DNA from: Agapetus fuscipes
Taxonomy: Eukaryota; Arthropoda; Insecta; Trichoptera; Glossosomatidae
Assembly: GCA_951799405.1 (NCBI GenBank)
Contig: OX637363.1
Coordinates: 7,192,001 to 7,256,000, forward strand
Direction of reading: 5' to 3'
DNA: 64,000 nucleotides
The notes beneath the pieces were generated by a model. It made no database searches. It was not told where the DNA came from and saw only the letters and a list, made by a program, of their open reading frames with translations. Positions 31,980 to 42,665 of the stretch are shown piece after piece. The position numbers and the translations under genes are program-made. Each line of letters starts with the position of its first letter. Position 1 is the first letter of the stretch.

Positions 31980-32330
31980 CTTCAATGACCAGCAAACAAC
32001 CTTTAACTTTTATGGCTAGAGAAGTATTCCAAATGGCCTTAAATTGTATGGACGTGGACTCATTGCAAATAACTTATGACTTAAATGACCTGACATACAT
32101 TCCAAAGGACTTTTAACTTACATAACGGCATACATACATCCCAAAGGACATTTGACTTAGATGAAGAGGAATACATCCAAAAGGACTTTTGACTTAGATA
32201 AAGAGAAGAGGGATACCTACATCCCAAAGGACTCTTGACTTAGATAAAGAGGAATACATCCCAAAGGACTCTTGACTTAGATAAAGAGGAATACATCCAA
32301 AAGGACTTTTGACTTAGATGACCAGAAGGG
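31960..32330 (+). repeat. Minisatellite grown from the kelch stop-codon segment
   Basis: About eight imperfect units of 36-46 bases built on AT(C/T)C(C/A)AAAGGAC..TT(A/G)ACTTAGAT, at roughly 31962, 32028, 32099, 32139, 32174, 32220, 32257 and 32294. The first unit is the CDS end itself. In the CDS frame most units again read PKD followed by a stop. It lies in the presumed 3' UTR; an AATAAA follows at 32565. Confidence 0.7.
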
Positions 32331-33653
32331 CTATTCGGGATCTCAAAGGCGAGGCCGAAGGCGACTGATACCGATTCGTTGCCGAATGAAAGGTGAATTG
32401 TGATTCTCGTTTGAAAATTTGGCTGAAGGCTATTTCTTATAAAGGTGAGGAATCTCCCGGAACTGTCAAAATATAGCGCGGCCGATTTACCCCGCCGTAC
32501 AGCGAAGGACAGAAATTGTCAGTAGATTATTACAAATATATGACTTATTTTCTTTAATGACCTAAATAAATGTATTCGCAAACTCATTCCTTATGTTTAT
32601 TTGTGACCCACGTGACATTATTATAGGAAATTATGACGTAGAATAGGAATTACGATCTTACGAAAATTGGCATTCTGAACGGCATAATATGCGCGTCGCT
32701 AAGTACGTCATGCAGATAATTATTATGCTTTTGACAACAATAAATTTTCACAAAGAAATTGCGTTATTTTTTCACAGTTTCATCTTCATTTGTGATAAAT
32801 TGTAAACATAATTATTTACAAGTGATTTTCAATCATTATAACGCTCAATTTACAAAGATTTAAGCATAGATTTAATTGTCAAATGTCAGTTGACAGCAGA
32901 CGTGAAGTTAGCCTGATTTGCCAGCCTGCTATGCGAGAGCTGTGAACTATGAGAATTGCCCCCAAAGTCCAAGGAAAAATAATTTCACATAAAATGTTAT
33001 TTATAATCATTTCCTAATTTTAACATATTTGAAAAAAACAAATCACCTTAAATTTTTTAATTAAAATAAATTGGGCTAGTTTTAACAAGTTGAAGGAGTA
33101 AAAGTACAATATAAACAATAGTTTTCACCAAACATTGTATTGTTGAGAACTGAGTTTTTTATTACATTGTAATGTAGTTTTATGTATTTTCATTCCGTTG
33201 TTTCGTACTTATTTGCACTTATTATTGTTTTACTACTTTTTGATGAAGTTTTAGTATTTTTTTTAAATATATGGGGAAATTTACCCTTTGGGCTGGCACC
33301 TGTCGGACGATTATCACATCGATCATCCGTCAGTCTGGCCAATCGAGAAAAAACATACAAAACCCATTGCTGTCCCTTGTAAGGATAGTCGGAAGGTCGG
33401 TAGGAACGAGAATCGCAAAACGGCAAAGGAACTCTTTCGCAAGGGCTATTAATCTCCACCGGCAACTAATATCTTTAGTGCAACCGAACATCGAGAATTG
33501 CACTTCAGGGATTCATTCCAAAATAATCTTTAACTTAGATGACCAGGAGTAGGTGCCTTGTAAATAAAATGTATTTAATAAGTGGTAACTTAAATATTTT
33601 TTGTAATCAAGTGTGTAAAGAAAAATAAAACAGTATTATGTTAGATTTTGTGA
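32331..33653. other. Kelch 3' flank and intergenic DNA
   Basis: No gene recognised. A degenerate echo of the minisatellite unit is at about 33506-33549 (ATTCCAAAATAATCTTTAAC), which suggests the tract was once longer or was moved. Overlapping 66-93 residue frames at 33182-33552 have no domain. Confidence 0.4.
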
Positions 33654-33940
33654 TGGGGCTTCCACACGCTTGCCAACCCATCTCAAGTCAAGCGCACAGT
33701 GTGTCGTCTAGAACATGCTAGCTGGACAAAATTTTGTCTAATGGACTCATTTTGTCTAGCTAGCATGTTCTAGACGACACACTGTGCACTTGGCTTGTAG
33801 CCAAGCGCACAGTGTGTCGTCTAGAACATGCTAGCTGGAAAAAAATAGTCCATTAGACAAAATTTTGTCCAGCTAGCATGTTCTAGACGACACACTGTGC
33901 GCTTGACTTGAGATGGGTTGGCAAGCGTGTGGAAGCCCCA
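33654..33940. mobile_element. Harbinger-like MITE, double hairpin
   Basis: Same TIR as 14322-14495 (TGGGGCTTCCACACGCTTGC). The interior holds two consecutive copies of the CACAGTGTGTCGTCTAGAAC hairpin joined by GCTTGTAGCCAAGC, so one half-element was duplicated. Flanks are TGA and TAA (TWA expected). Confidence 0.8.
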
Positions 33941-34415
33941 TAAGGTTTATGTATTCACACAGTGAAAATTCGTTTTATATAAAAAAAAAAAAAAATTCTA
34001 GCATTCCAAACAGTAATCAAGAATTAAAATTTTCTCCTCAAAAAAAAAAAACAGGTAAACAAATTATGTAAACAAAGGTACCGAAGATAGAAAATAGATG
34101 TAGGGGGTGTTTCATATGAGGGGGAGGGGGAGGCATATGGGGGGTCCCCGAGTTTGTCCCCGCACCAGGGCCCCCAGAGGGGTTAATCCGGGCCTGGTTA
34201 TGGGGCATCCACACGCTTGGCAAGCGCCTTGCGGTGAGTAGTGAGCTAGACGTATGAAACCTTACCTCGCAGAGACATGGTCAGGCAGATAGTTTGCATC
34301 GAGTAGGTACATGAATTTTTCACAGATCCAAAACGCTCCAGGATAGGAAAAGGCAGATCTGTGAAAAAAATCATGTACTCGATTTTATTGATTTACTATG
34401 TAAATTACCTATAGC
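33941..34415. other. Repeat debris including a third Harbinger-like end
   Basis: 33948-33975 has the TATTCACACAGTGAAAATTC motif shared by foldback flanks. 34140-34197 is a G/C-rich block (CCCAGAGGGGTTAATCCGGG) that looks like another transposon end. 34202 begins TGGGGCATCCACACGCTTGG, a solo end of the MITE family. Confidence 0.5.
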
Positions 34416-35472
34416 TAGGGACTGGAAAATTTCGCGATCGCGATAAAACGAATTTATTCGCGAATTTTGATGTTTTTACGCGAATAACGCGAAATTTGAG
34501 GTTTTACGCAAATATCGCGAATTTTCGTACTTTTGGCAGAAATTGTGCGAAAAGGTTGTCATGTGTCGCTTATGCAACGCAACGATTTTGTGGGAAAGAA
34601 AAGATTCCTGCGAAAACCCTTTGCAAGGTGCAAAGCACAGGAAAATTGGTCAGTGTTATAGCCGAGGGCGCCATGTGGGCTGATCTTTTAACGTTGAACA
34701 CGCTAGAACGCTAGACGCGGGGTTTGATCCCCGCCTGGGTCTTTTGACTATAAATTTGACCCTGGTTCAACAGATGTTATTGGATAATTATAAATTAATA
34801 ATTCATTTAAATACACAATAATTAATTATTAATTAATGATATTAATACCTGTTTCTGGCCAGGCAGAGCAGGTTGGTGAACTGCATTCCTATTCACAAAT
34901 CTATTTTATTTAAAAAATGAATGATAAGCAGAACTGTCCTGGATCCTCCAATCAGACTTGAATCGTGACATCAATGAAGGAAAATACTTCAAGGAGTGAA
35001 GCTGTTGCTGGATTAGCCAAGAGCACAACTTCAGGCTTTCATAAAAGCCAACATCCCTTGAAAAATAAGATAACCCTCATCTAGAGACTAAATGCACATT
35101 TTTTTTTTTTTTAAGTATATTGCAGGGTCGGAGTGTCATTGAAATATTAATATTTTTTTCAATCAATGGTTTTTGTAAGTTAGGTACTCTATTTATTTAG
35201 ATGTTGATTCAGATCAGATGTTGTTTATTCATTGTTTTTTAAAATATTTATTGTTGTTTATATAATAAATTGTAAATATTAGTAATATCTTTTGGTTTGC
35301 AATTATATAAACCTTCATTTTGATCAAATCAACCCTAAAAATTGTACCGAATCTCCCCGTTTCTCATGAAAAATAACGCGAATTTCCCTGTTTTCAATAA
35401 AAAATAACGCGAATTTCCCAAAAAAATAACGCGAATTTCGCAAAAAATAACACCACTATTTTCCAGTCCCTA
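34416..35472. mobile_element. hAT element, 1057 bp, with perfect 8-bp target duplication
   Basis: Ends are TAGGGACTGGAAAAT and its exact complement (15 bp). CCTATAGC flanks both sides (34408-34415 and 35473-35480). Subterminal DNA is full of CGCGAAT words. A + frame at about 34529-34650 encodes VMCRLCNATILWERKDSC followed by GAKHRK, resembling the BED zinc finger of hAT transposases (C-x2-C then H). The rest of a transposase is missing, so it is a deletion derivative. A tRNA-like scrap (GGGGTTTGATCCCCGCC) lies near 34720. Confidence 0.88.
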
Positions 35473-35480
35473 CCTATAGC

Positions 35481-36560
35481 ATATAATTAGGTACGATAGT
35501 TTTTAGATTTTGTAGATTCCTTGTTTGCTTTTGTAGCACTAGTTTAGAAATTTATTATCTTTATTTTTCAACTAATAAATCTGTTAAAAAAAACAGATTC
35601 CAGAAATTTCAATCTCGCTTATTTGACAATCTATTCATTCCCCATTTGAATAAACCGTTTTAAACCGCCAAATTTAATAACAAAATCGTTACGTCATCCT
35701 TCGTTCTCCAATAGTGTTGTAGGATGTAAATAATTTGCGCGAAAACGTAAGGCGTGCAACAGGCATAGAAGTTAAACAAACAAAACAAAGGGCGCTCACT
35801 TTTCCTTAAACTAAAAATGACGAGAGCAAAAGAGACAACAAGTATTTTATAAATCTATAGTACAGCATTGAAACTTAGCTGTCAAAGAAATATAAAAGGT
35901 CTGAGCATACATAGATTGAATGTGAAAATAGCTTAAATACGTACCATTAGTTATTACTGAATATGTTTATTGTATACAGTGCTTTAAAAATTTATGCGGT
36001 GCATAAAAACCAGCTGGTGGAAACATCTCTTGCGCTTTTCTTGTGTTGAATAGTTTTCCATTTATTGTGGATTTATTTTGGTGTTATTATTTTATCACGT
36101 AAGTAAATTCAAAACATTTACAGTTAAATATTAGAAGTTTCATTAATGGCCTGAAATTCGTCTCTTTGTCGTGTCAAAATATAGTTTTTTTCTGCCGCGT
36201 ACCCGTCAACCGCCGTTGACAGAACGCTGGATTCCCGCGTATTTATTTTGCAACGGCTTCATCTTTCTCATTTCTATTATAATTTTTAGTCATTTATAAA
36301 TCGTTTAAGTTTGTTAGTAATTCGCACATTAAATGCTGTGTTTCTCCATTCAATAATTTGTTTATTTTCATCCAATTTTGTGAGGTAATTATAAATGAAA
36401 ACATAACCCTAAAATGCTACTACCAAGTTGATATACTTTGAATTTATGTTCTAAGTTCAAACAGGTAGGTACGCCGAAAACCATCGGAATACACTATGAT
36501 AAAGACTTTTTCGATAAAATTGTTAGTGAATGCATGTATGCATTGTAAGAAACAGGATAT
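35481..36560 (+). promoter_or_regulatory. Possible Cut8 promoter region with E2F-like site and 5' non-coding exon
   Basis: The stretch is mostly non-repetitive. 35734-35745 reads TTTGCGCGAAAA, a good E2F/DP consensus. A strong donor, TCAC|GTAAGT, occurs at 36099 after a T-rich tract, compatible with a 5' UTR exon spliced to the acceptor at 37757. This is inference from position and motif only. Confidence 0.25.
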
Positions 36561-36930
36561 AAAAATGGGATATTACAGGAACTGTTCTTGTGACTGTGTC
36601 GCAAATCCACTAGGGTTAGTCAGAACCTCAGTAGTTGTTTCAATTCTCCCTATACATCCATACCCCTTTAATTCATTTGTATCCATACACTTTTTCATTT
36701 CCGTCTTTTGCATTCACCCCCATATCCCATTTATCACAATTTCATCAATCTGATGAATCCATACCTGTATCCGTCTTCCCTTTCCTCTTTTTCATTCACA
36801 TTTCCTTTGTTAATAAACCCTTTGTCAGTCTTTCATCATACATACTTTCTGCTGGTACAAATCTCATCACTTTATTTTGTACCTTTACTTTCACATCCTC
36901 TTTTAGCTTTTACCCATTTATAGGTATTTG
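36561..36930 (-). mobile_element. Degenerate RTE LINE 3' fragment
   Basis: On the minus strand it follows the 715-1242 fragment word for word at the DNA level (GAGGATGTGAAAGTAAAGGT, GATGAAAGACTGACAAAG), with frame breaks and a CTGTAATATCC end. Confidence 0.6.
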
Positions 36931-37007
36931 AGGTGAGTCTTTGCCCCTAGCAAAATGAAAATTTGAGCATATATTTATTATGTTGTGACTGGAGATGTAA
37001 TACAGAT

Positions 37008-37245
37008 CTAAGTTGCAAATATATGTATCATTTGAGATTTGTATGAAATTCATTCCCACAAGCAGACAAGCATAATTTCGCGCTCACACATGCTGCATGT
37101 GGACCTACAATATAAAAACCCGATCTCAAATGAACATAAGCCCTGCAACTCTTGCCGACCTTTCCTGAAACAGGGGTGACATTAGCAAAGTGAACCATAT
37201 TTTACAGTATGGGTGGTAAGCCTCATACTAACCTATAGGACAAGA
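37008..37245 (-). repeat. LINE-tail short repeat
   Basis: Runs from ATCTAAGTTGCAAATATATG to TGGGTGGTAAGCCTCATACTAACC and ends TAGGACAAG. Confidence 0.75.
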
Positions 37246-37314
37246 AATCTCATTAAGGAATCTAGAAAACTTTCAAATTTCAGGATATGTAGAACATCGC
37301 AATAAAACGCAACA

Positions 37315-37560
37315 CAACTAAGCTATGTACCTACATGTTTAGTGTAACTCCTTGCCGCATGTGGTGAGTGAACCTTTATTTTTACAGGTAATGAGACTGG
37401 CCCTACTTCAAACATTTAAGTTGAAATGGGGGATCCCATTCCCCAAGGGAGCTGATACTCATTTTTTGTGAAAGCTGAGTAAACTTTTCAGTGTTTTATT
37501 TTAGGTTTTAAATAAAAACCGAACCTGGAAATCATTTCTGACATTCTGCAATTTCCCATG
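37315..37560 (-). repeat. SINE family G, minus copy
   Basis: CAACTAAGCTATGTACC, TAGTGTAACTCCTTGCCGCA, TTTTACAGGTAATGAGACTGG and GTGTTTTATTTTAGG are recognisable. It stops about 190 bases before the Cut8 exon. Confidence 0.7.
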
Positions 37561-37756
37561 CAAAATATAGAAGGGAAGTGGATGTGGAGAGACTGTTTAA
37601 GAGACGTCTCAAGACTCCCATCTTCGTCCAATCATATGGGCAAGCGCCTTTGCAGTGACACACTGTCATAAAAGGCGCTATATAATGTTTTTATTAATAA
37701 TAATTATAGAAAACAATGAGAAAAAGGTGCTAAGCCCATTGTTTATTCTATTTCAG

Positions 37757-39413
37757 TGCATGCGATGACAGAAGCGGAAGGGGCGAGGCGCAGCACGCGA
37801 GCCGCTCTTGCGGAGATCCCGCTGCGCCTGGGGCAGCTGCGCGTGTCCCCCCCGCACGCGCCCGCGCCCCCCGACCAGGCGCGCGCCCCCCCACACACCC
37901 CGCGCCACGCGCTCACGGCCCACGCGCACCACCTGCAGGAGCTTAACACGCCCACGGGGGCCGCCTCCTCAGCTTTCATGAGCCCCACGCCCTCCCCTGA
38001 CGAGCTCGTCATCCAGCAGAGAGGTAAACAACTACACTAGAGCCTCGTTAATCCAAACCCCTCAAAACGCAGGAGGGTTCGAAATAACAGGGTGTTCAGA
38101 TCATAGTATTCTTGGACCGGTCCGTAATCCAGTGGCAACACTTCGGACTCGTAAATGGAAGGTTGTGGATTCGGAACCTGGCGGCGCACAAAAAATATAC
38201 AATTTATATTTCCAAATATGCTCTTTGCTGGGTTGAAAAATTCATAAAGCTTTTACCAAAGACCGGTCGCTAAAGGTCCATCCAGCCTTACAGCAACTGG
38301 GTCTTGCTTGAGTATTGGCGCTTTATAGCGATGACCAAGCTCGTACACCTCTGCGGCACTACAACAAGTGTCATAGACCCCTAGAATCTCTGAAATCTAG
38401 GAAGTCCCCTGCACAAGATTTCTTAATTAAAAGAAAATTAAAATAGGGTATGTCATACCCAGACTCATACTTGATGTAACTTTTTTTCGCATCATACTAG
38501 CCGGTTTAAGGTTATTAGCATGGATGTGGTTGGGGTTTCAGGTCGGAGGAAGCTGCCAGTGGTATGGTCGCCTGACATTGATTACAAGAAGTACTCTCCC
38601 TTCCAATCCAGTTGTCGTACTCCGCCCAAGTCCGGCCTGGGCGCGCTGTCCCCCTCCAAGAACGGCATCGTCCTTCGCTCCACCCCGCGCAAGAGGCTGC
38701 TCATGATAGACCCAGACAACCCCAGCACTCCCGAAAAGACGGAAGCAGCGGGGACAACAACAACTCCCCAGAAAACTAAAAACCAAACTCCGACAAAGCT
38801 GCCCTCACTCGCTAAACGCCTCAAAATCGAAAAGAAAGCTAACGTAGACGATAAAGCCCCTCTGGAAGTGGTTCTGAAAGGAATGAGCCACGAGCAGCTG
38901 ATTGATATTATCAAGGGTGTCACGCAGAAGCATCCGGAAGTTGAACAGTTGATTCGGAAAGATCTCCCAGCTCCAGACTTGAGGCACGCTGAAGAGAAAC
39001 TGATCTACTTGAAGTCTAACATATTCAAGAGCCTGCCGACGTCCAGGCTGTATTCCAAGACGGATTCTCCTTCATATTCCCGCGTAGCTACACACGTAGT
39101 GGCTTTCAAGAAGCAACTGATTGATCAGGGGAGGGTTCTGGCGGAATCGCAGCACTGGCACTCTGTCATGGAGTATGTGCTCATGTCTTGGGGCTACGTG
39201 AAGGCCACTCCGCTGTGGGACATCCACGCGCACAACACTGCGAGGAGGCAGTGCTTCAAGTTCCTCGCCGCCCTCTGCGCCACGGCCTTGAGGAAGGGCA
39301 ACTTTGAGAGGACGGCTCTGATGGACGTGCAAGACAAGCTGGAGAACATGATCTCCGACTGTGATGAAATACAGTCTTGCCTGATGTTGCTTCAAGTCCA
39401 GATTGGGAAGTAA
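37757..39413 (+). CDS. Cut8: Cut8/STS1-family nuclear proteasome tether (two coding exons)
   Basis: Exons 37757-38023 (start ATG 37765) and 38542-39413. The acceptors TTTCAG|TG and TTTCAG|GT, the donor AGAG|GTAAAC and the 1+2 phase join fit, giving 376 residues. The N-terminal 170 residues are disordered and rich in Pro, Ala and Arg, with TPRKRLLM-type basic motifs. From about residue 215 (LIDIIKGVTQKHPEVEQLI, then SYSRVATHVVAFKKQL) it matches the helical Cut8 domain. In yeasts this family holds 26S proteasomes in the nucleus, and Drosophila Cut8 does the same. Exon 1 is strikingly GC-rich. The ATG at 38520 lies in the intron and is not the start. A SINE Q occupies the intron. Confidence 0.78.
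38116..38435 (+). repeat. SINE family Q with tail ii, in the Cut8 intron
   Basis: Complete: head (TCCGTAATCCAGTGGCAACA, degenerate B box), body and tail ii (ACCTCTGCGGCACTAC, CATAGACCCCTAGAATCTC). Confidence 0.8.
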
Positions 39414-39447
39414 ACCGTGTCTTATTTTATAGCATCTTTTGCTCAAC

Positions 39448-39527
39448 AGTACCCATAGTAGGAGTTTTTTCAGAATACTCAATACTTCGAGTATTGTGAA
39501 AAAACTCGTACTACAGGTACAGAACTA
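39448..39527. repeat. Small foldback related to the 23.7-kb MITE
   Basis: CAGTACCCATAGTAGGAGTT at the left pairs with AACTCGTACTACAGGTACAG at the right. The end words resemble GTACCCTTAGTACGAGTT of 23711-23941. It begins about 35 bases after the Cut8 stop codon, so it is probably in the 3' UTR. Confidence 0.65.
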
Positions 39528-40169
39528 ATTAGTACGCAATCAAGTACTCCCGAATATGAAGCATTTACATAAACTTCCTTGATTGCGTAAATTGAAAATA
39601 TATGGAAGATACGACAGCACTCCTGGTGAGTGATTTAGTTTATTTATTTTTTTAATTTACACAATCGAGGGGAGCTTATGTTATGAAATGTTGTATACTC
39701 GAGGTAAAGGCGCTATTTTGGTTGGAAAGAGACAGTATTTTTTATATTTTTTAAATGTATGCGGATCATGGACTGAGTTTATCAGTAGCAAAATATCAAT
39801 ACAAGAAAATAGTTGTTGCCGTACTTAATTAATTACAAAATAAAGATGCTCAATTCCATTTTAAATGATTCTTCAAAATACCAAGAAACTACACAGATGT
39901 GCTAGCATAATTTTTACAACATGTAAAAGTCTGATGATGATATCATCAGAACTGTCTTGGATGGTGCCCCCTCTGGTGTTAGACCACTCGGACGTCCCAG
40001 GATGCGGTGGGCAGACAACGTCGAAGTTCTGGGAGTGAGGGGACCATGGAGGGAAGCAGCACAAGACAGAGAGTCCTGGCTTATGAGCCGAAGAAAGTAA
40101 AGTAAAAGTCTGATCCTCCAGAAACCGGTAAAATTCTATATTGTTGCTGTGCATAACGCAAATGCAATT
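39528..40169. other. Cut8 3' flank
   Basis: No gene seen. The next AATAAA is at about 39839. A GC-richer patch at 39950-40090 has a 93-residue minus frame with no domain. Confidence 0.4.
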
Positions 40170-40840
40170 TACCTGTACATATAGTGGAAATTCTTACTGT
40201 GTTATCCCTGAAGAAGTCACATACGGCATGTGGAATCTATTTTCAGGGATGAGTGGGCCGGCCTTATGCCAAGCACTTCACTTGAAGTTGGGGGTCTCCC
40301 TGCTCCCAAGGAGACAGGTTCTTCGAGTGTTAGTCCCTTTCCAGCCAAAATATCACTCGAAGCAAAATAAGCCCTTAACTTTTCATCTTGATGTACAACT
40401 GTTTAAAAATTTAATGCAAAACCTCATGTTTTATTATGTTTTCTGTATTCATTATTTAATATTGTGTCGTGCCATGTTTTATTTTACGCAAGTTGACTTG
40501 TGTGCGTCTTGTGTCTTTTTTTGTTTGGGTTTTGATCTCTCACAAAATGGCGTCTGAATTTCACCTATAAGCTTGCACAAAAGGGTTCTAAATCTAAATC
40601 TATGTTGCAAAGATATGTATCATTTGAGATTCCTATTAAACGCATTCCCACAAGCAGACGCGCATAATTTCGTGCTCACATGCCGCATGTGGACCTACAA
40701 TATAAAAATCCAATCTCAAATGAACATATGCCCTGCAACTCTTGCCGACCTTCCCTGAAACAAGAGTGACATTGGCAAAGTGAACCATTTTTTACAGTAT
40801 GGGTGGTCAGCCTCATACCATTATAAGTCAAGGAAAGTGT
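40170..40840 (-). repeat. SINE G (40170-40330) and LINE-tail repeat (40592-40840)
   Basis: The SINE keeps TACATATAGTGGAAATTCTT, the TGAAGTTGGGGGTCTCCC block and no head. The LINE-tail repeat runs from CTATGTTGCAAAGATATG to CATACCATTATAAGTCAAGG. Confidence 0.7.
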
Positions 40841-40887
40841 TGATCTCTTTTACTGCGAGTAACCTGTAATCAGTGGTTCAGTGTTCA

Positions 40888-41058
40888 GAAGCGCTATTCT
40901 GCTAAATTCCTTATGACCTTAAGGCGACAAGCTGACGATTCGTTTCCAAAAATAAGATGTACTGTGATTTTTTTATCTATGGAGTTCTTTCGCAAGCACT
41001 AGCAACCTCCGACTTGCATGGATATCCAAAGTGTAAGGAATTAAGCAGAATAGCGCTT
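40888..41058. mobile_element. MITE, same family as 13141-13330
   Basis: TIRs GAAGCGCTATTCTGCT(A/T)AAT at both ends; middle with ATCTATGGAGTTCTTTCGCAAG. Confidence 0.75.
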
Positions 41059-41784
41059 CAGGTTATCAGTCTCGACAAATAGGCAGTTCTTATGATGACT
41101 AAATCCTCCAAGATGGCCACGCGTTAACAGCTGATCAGACAGTCAAATGTGCATTTTGTATGGTGTACAATTGACTGAAAGCTTGATCTTATCCGTTGAT
41201 TTGATCTCTTAATATTTTTTTGATAAATAAATTTGGGAAGAAGAATGCAATGCACCAACATTATTTTTGCCCGGCCAATATTTTAATTTTTATTTTAATG
41301 ATATATTAATTTTATTTTTAGTGGTTGTGTATTAACACTGTAAAATTTATTAATAATCTTAATTATTTTATGAAGAACAACATGTATTCTTTATTCAAAC
41401 CCTATGTTTAATTTTTATTTAAATTATTAATTAATAATTAATCAATGACATCTGTTGAACCAGTCAAAATTATAACCGAGATACTCAACGGAACTCAAAC
41501 CAGCATTGTTTTTATTCCAAACACATCGGTCAAAATTATCATCTTGACCGCTTGGCCATAGTGCCCGTATAAGATAACTAATATGGACCCTGTCGAGACT
41601 GTACCTGAAGGCCAAGGGGGAGGTTAAATAGAACCAAAGGCGGAAATCCAGGATCTTCAGTTACGATGAGACAAATCTATGGAAGCACAGAATGTGAATT
41701 TTCTGTATATTCACATTTTTACTCATTTTTAACAAAATCCTCGGTTGTCACTCTTGGTTCTATACTACTCTATTAGAAGAGTAA
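41059..41784. other. Intergenic, no gene seen
   Basis: Contains a CAAGATGGCCACGCGTTAAC word shared with the MITE core and, at about 41325, the TGTGTATTAACACTGTAAAA flank motif. No coding region. Confidence 0.4.
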
Positions 41785-42027
41785 CGGGGCTATTCTTAGA
41801 CATTTTAGTCGTCAGTTGAGCCCACGCTTTGACAAACTGATGTTGCCTGCGCTGGAAGTTTCATCATCACGGTCATTCTTACCTACCGAATTTTGTAATA
41901 TTTGTATGAAAACAAATCAGCTGTTCACTTGCGGCCATCTTGGATTGACAGGTCTTCGTACAAATGCATCATTAGTCTGTCAAAGCGTGGGCTCAACCTA
42001 CGACTAAAATGTCTAAGAATAGCACCG
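41785..42027. mobile_element. MITE, 243 bp, TAA target duplication
   Basis: TIR CGGGGCTATTCTTAGACATT / CGGTGCTATTCTTAGACATT, extending through AGTCGT; TAA at 41782-41784 and 42028-42030. It encloses the CATCACGGTCATTCTTACC core found alone at 19247-19400. Confidence 0.85.
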
Positions 42028-42393
42028 TAAGAGTTTTAGTTTGTGAAATAGCTTCCTTGTACTTGATTTCGTGAATGCATAACGTACACAACCCAAACTT
42101 ATTCACCGTTTATGTTAATTTTATAATATTCCAACATTTCATTCATCAAAACAATTTTCGACAATAATTATGTTTTTACAATCGTTATTCTTAATATTAT
42201 ATAGTAATATTCTCAATCAACATAAAATAAATAAATGGCGCACGTCACTTTCTTCCCATACTGATGCATGTGCCATGGAATGCAAATAGACAGACTGTAA
42301 AAAAGAGGCACAAGATAAGTAGCGTCATATGTCATAAAAGAGTAATAAAATAACAATTTTTTTTCACAGTTCTTATAAACTTAAATTAATAAA

Positions 42394-42665
42394 CTGGTCC
42401 GTAGTCCAATGGTAACGCTTACAACTCGTAATTGGAAGTTTGTGGGTTTGAATCCCGGCGGAGCACAAAAAAAACCATTTGTATTTTCAAATATGCTCTT
42501 CGCTGGGTTGAAAAATTCATATACCTTTACCAAAGACCGGTCACCAAAGGTCCATCGAGCCTTACAGCAACTGGATCTTGCTTGAGAGTTTGTGCTTTTT
42601 ATAGCGACAACCTAGCTCGCAGAGGGCTCTTGAGGTGTGATAAAAAAGCGCTCAACAAATAAATG
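42394..42665 (+). repeat. SINE family Q with tail i
   Basis: Head TCCGTAGTCCAATGGTAACG with B box GGGTTTGAATCCC, body, then the tail GAGGGCTCTTGAGGTGTGAT and AATAAATGA. Confidence 0.8.

Noticed and set aside
32140..32330. CRISPR-like array
   Set aside because: Units are contiguous and imperfect with no unique spacers, and the genome is eukaryotic; it is a minisatellite.
37743..38012. Antisense ORF over Cut8 exon 1
   Set aside because: GC-rich DNA opens several frames; only the + frame has splice sites in phase with the Cut8 domain exon.
38520..38541. Cut8 start codon at 38520
   Set aside because: It lies before the TTTCAG acceptor at 38541. The upstream exon 37757-38023 joins in phase and gives a longer, sensible protein.
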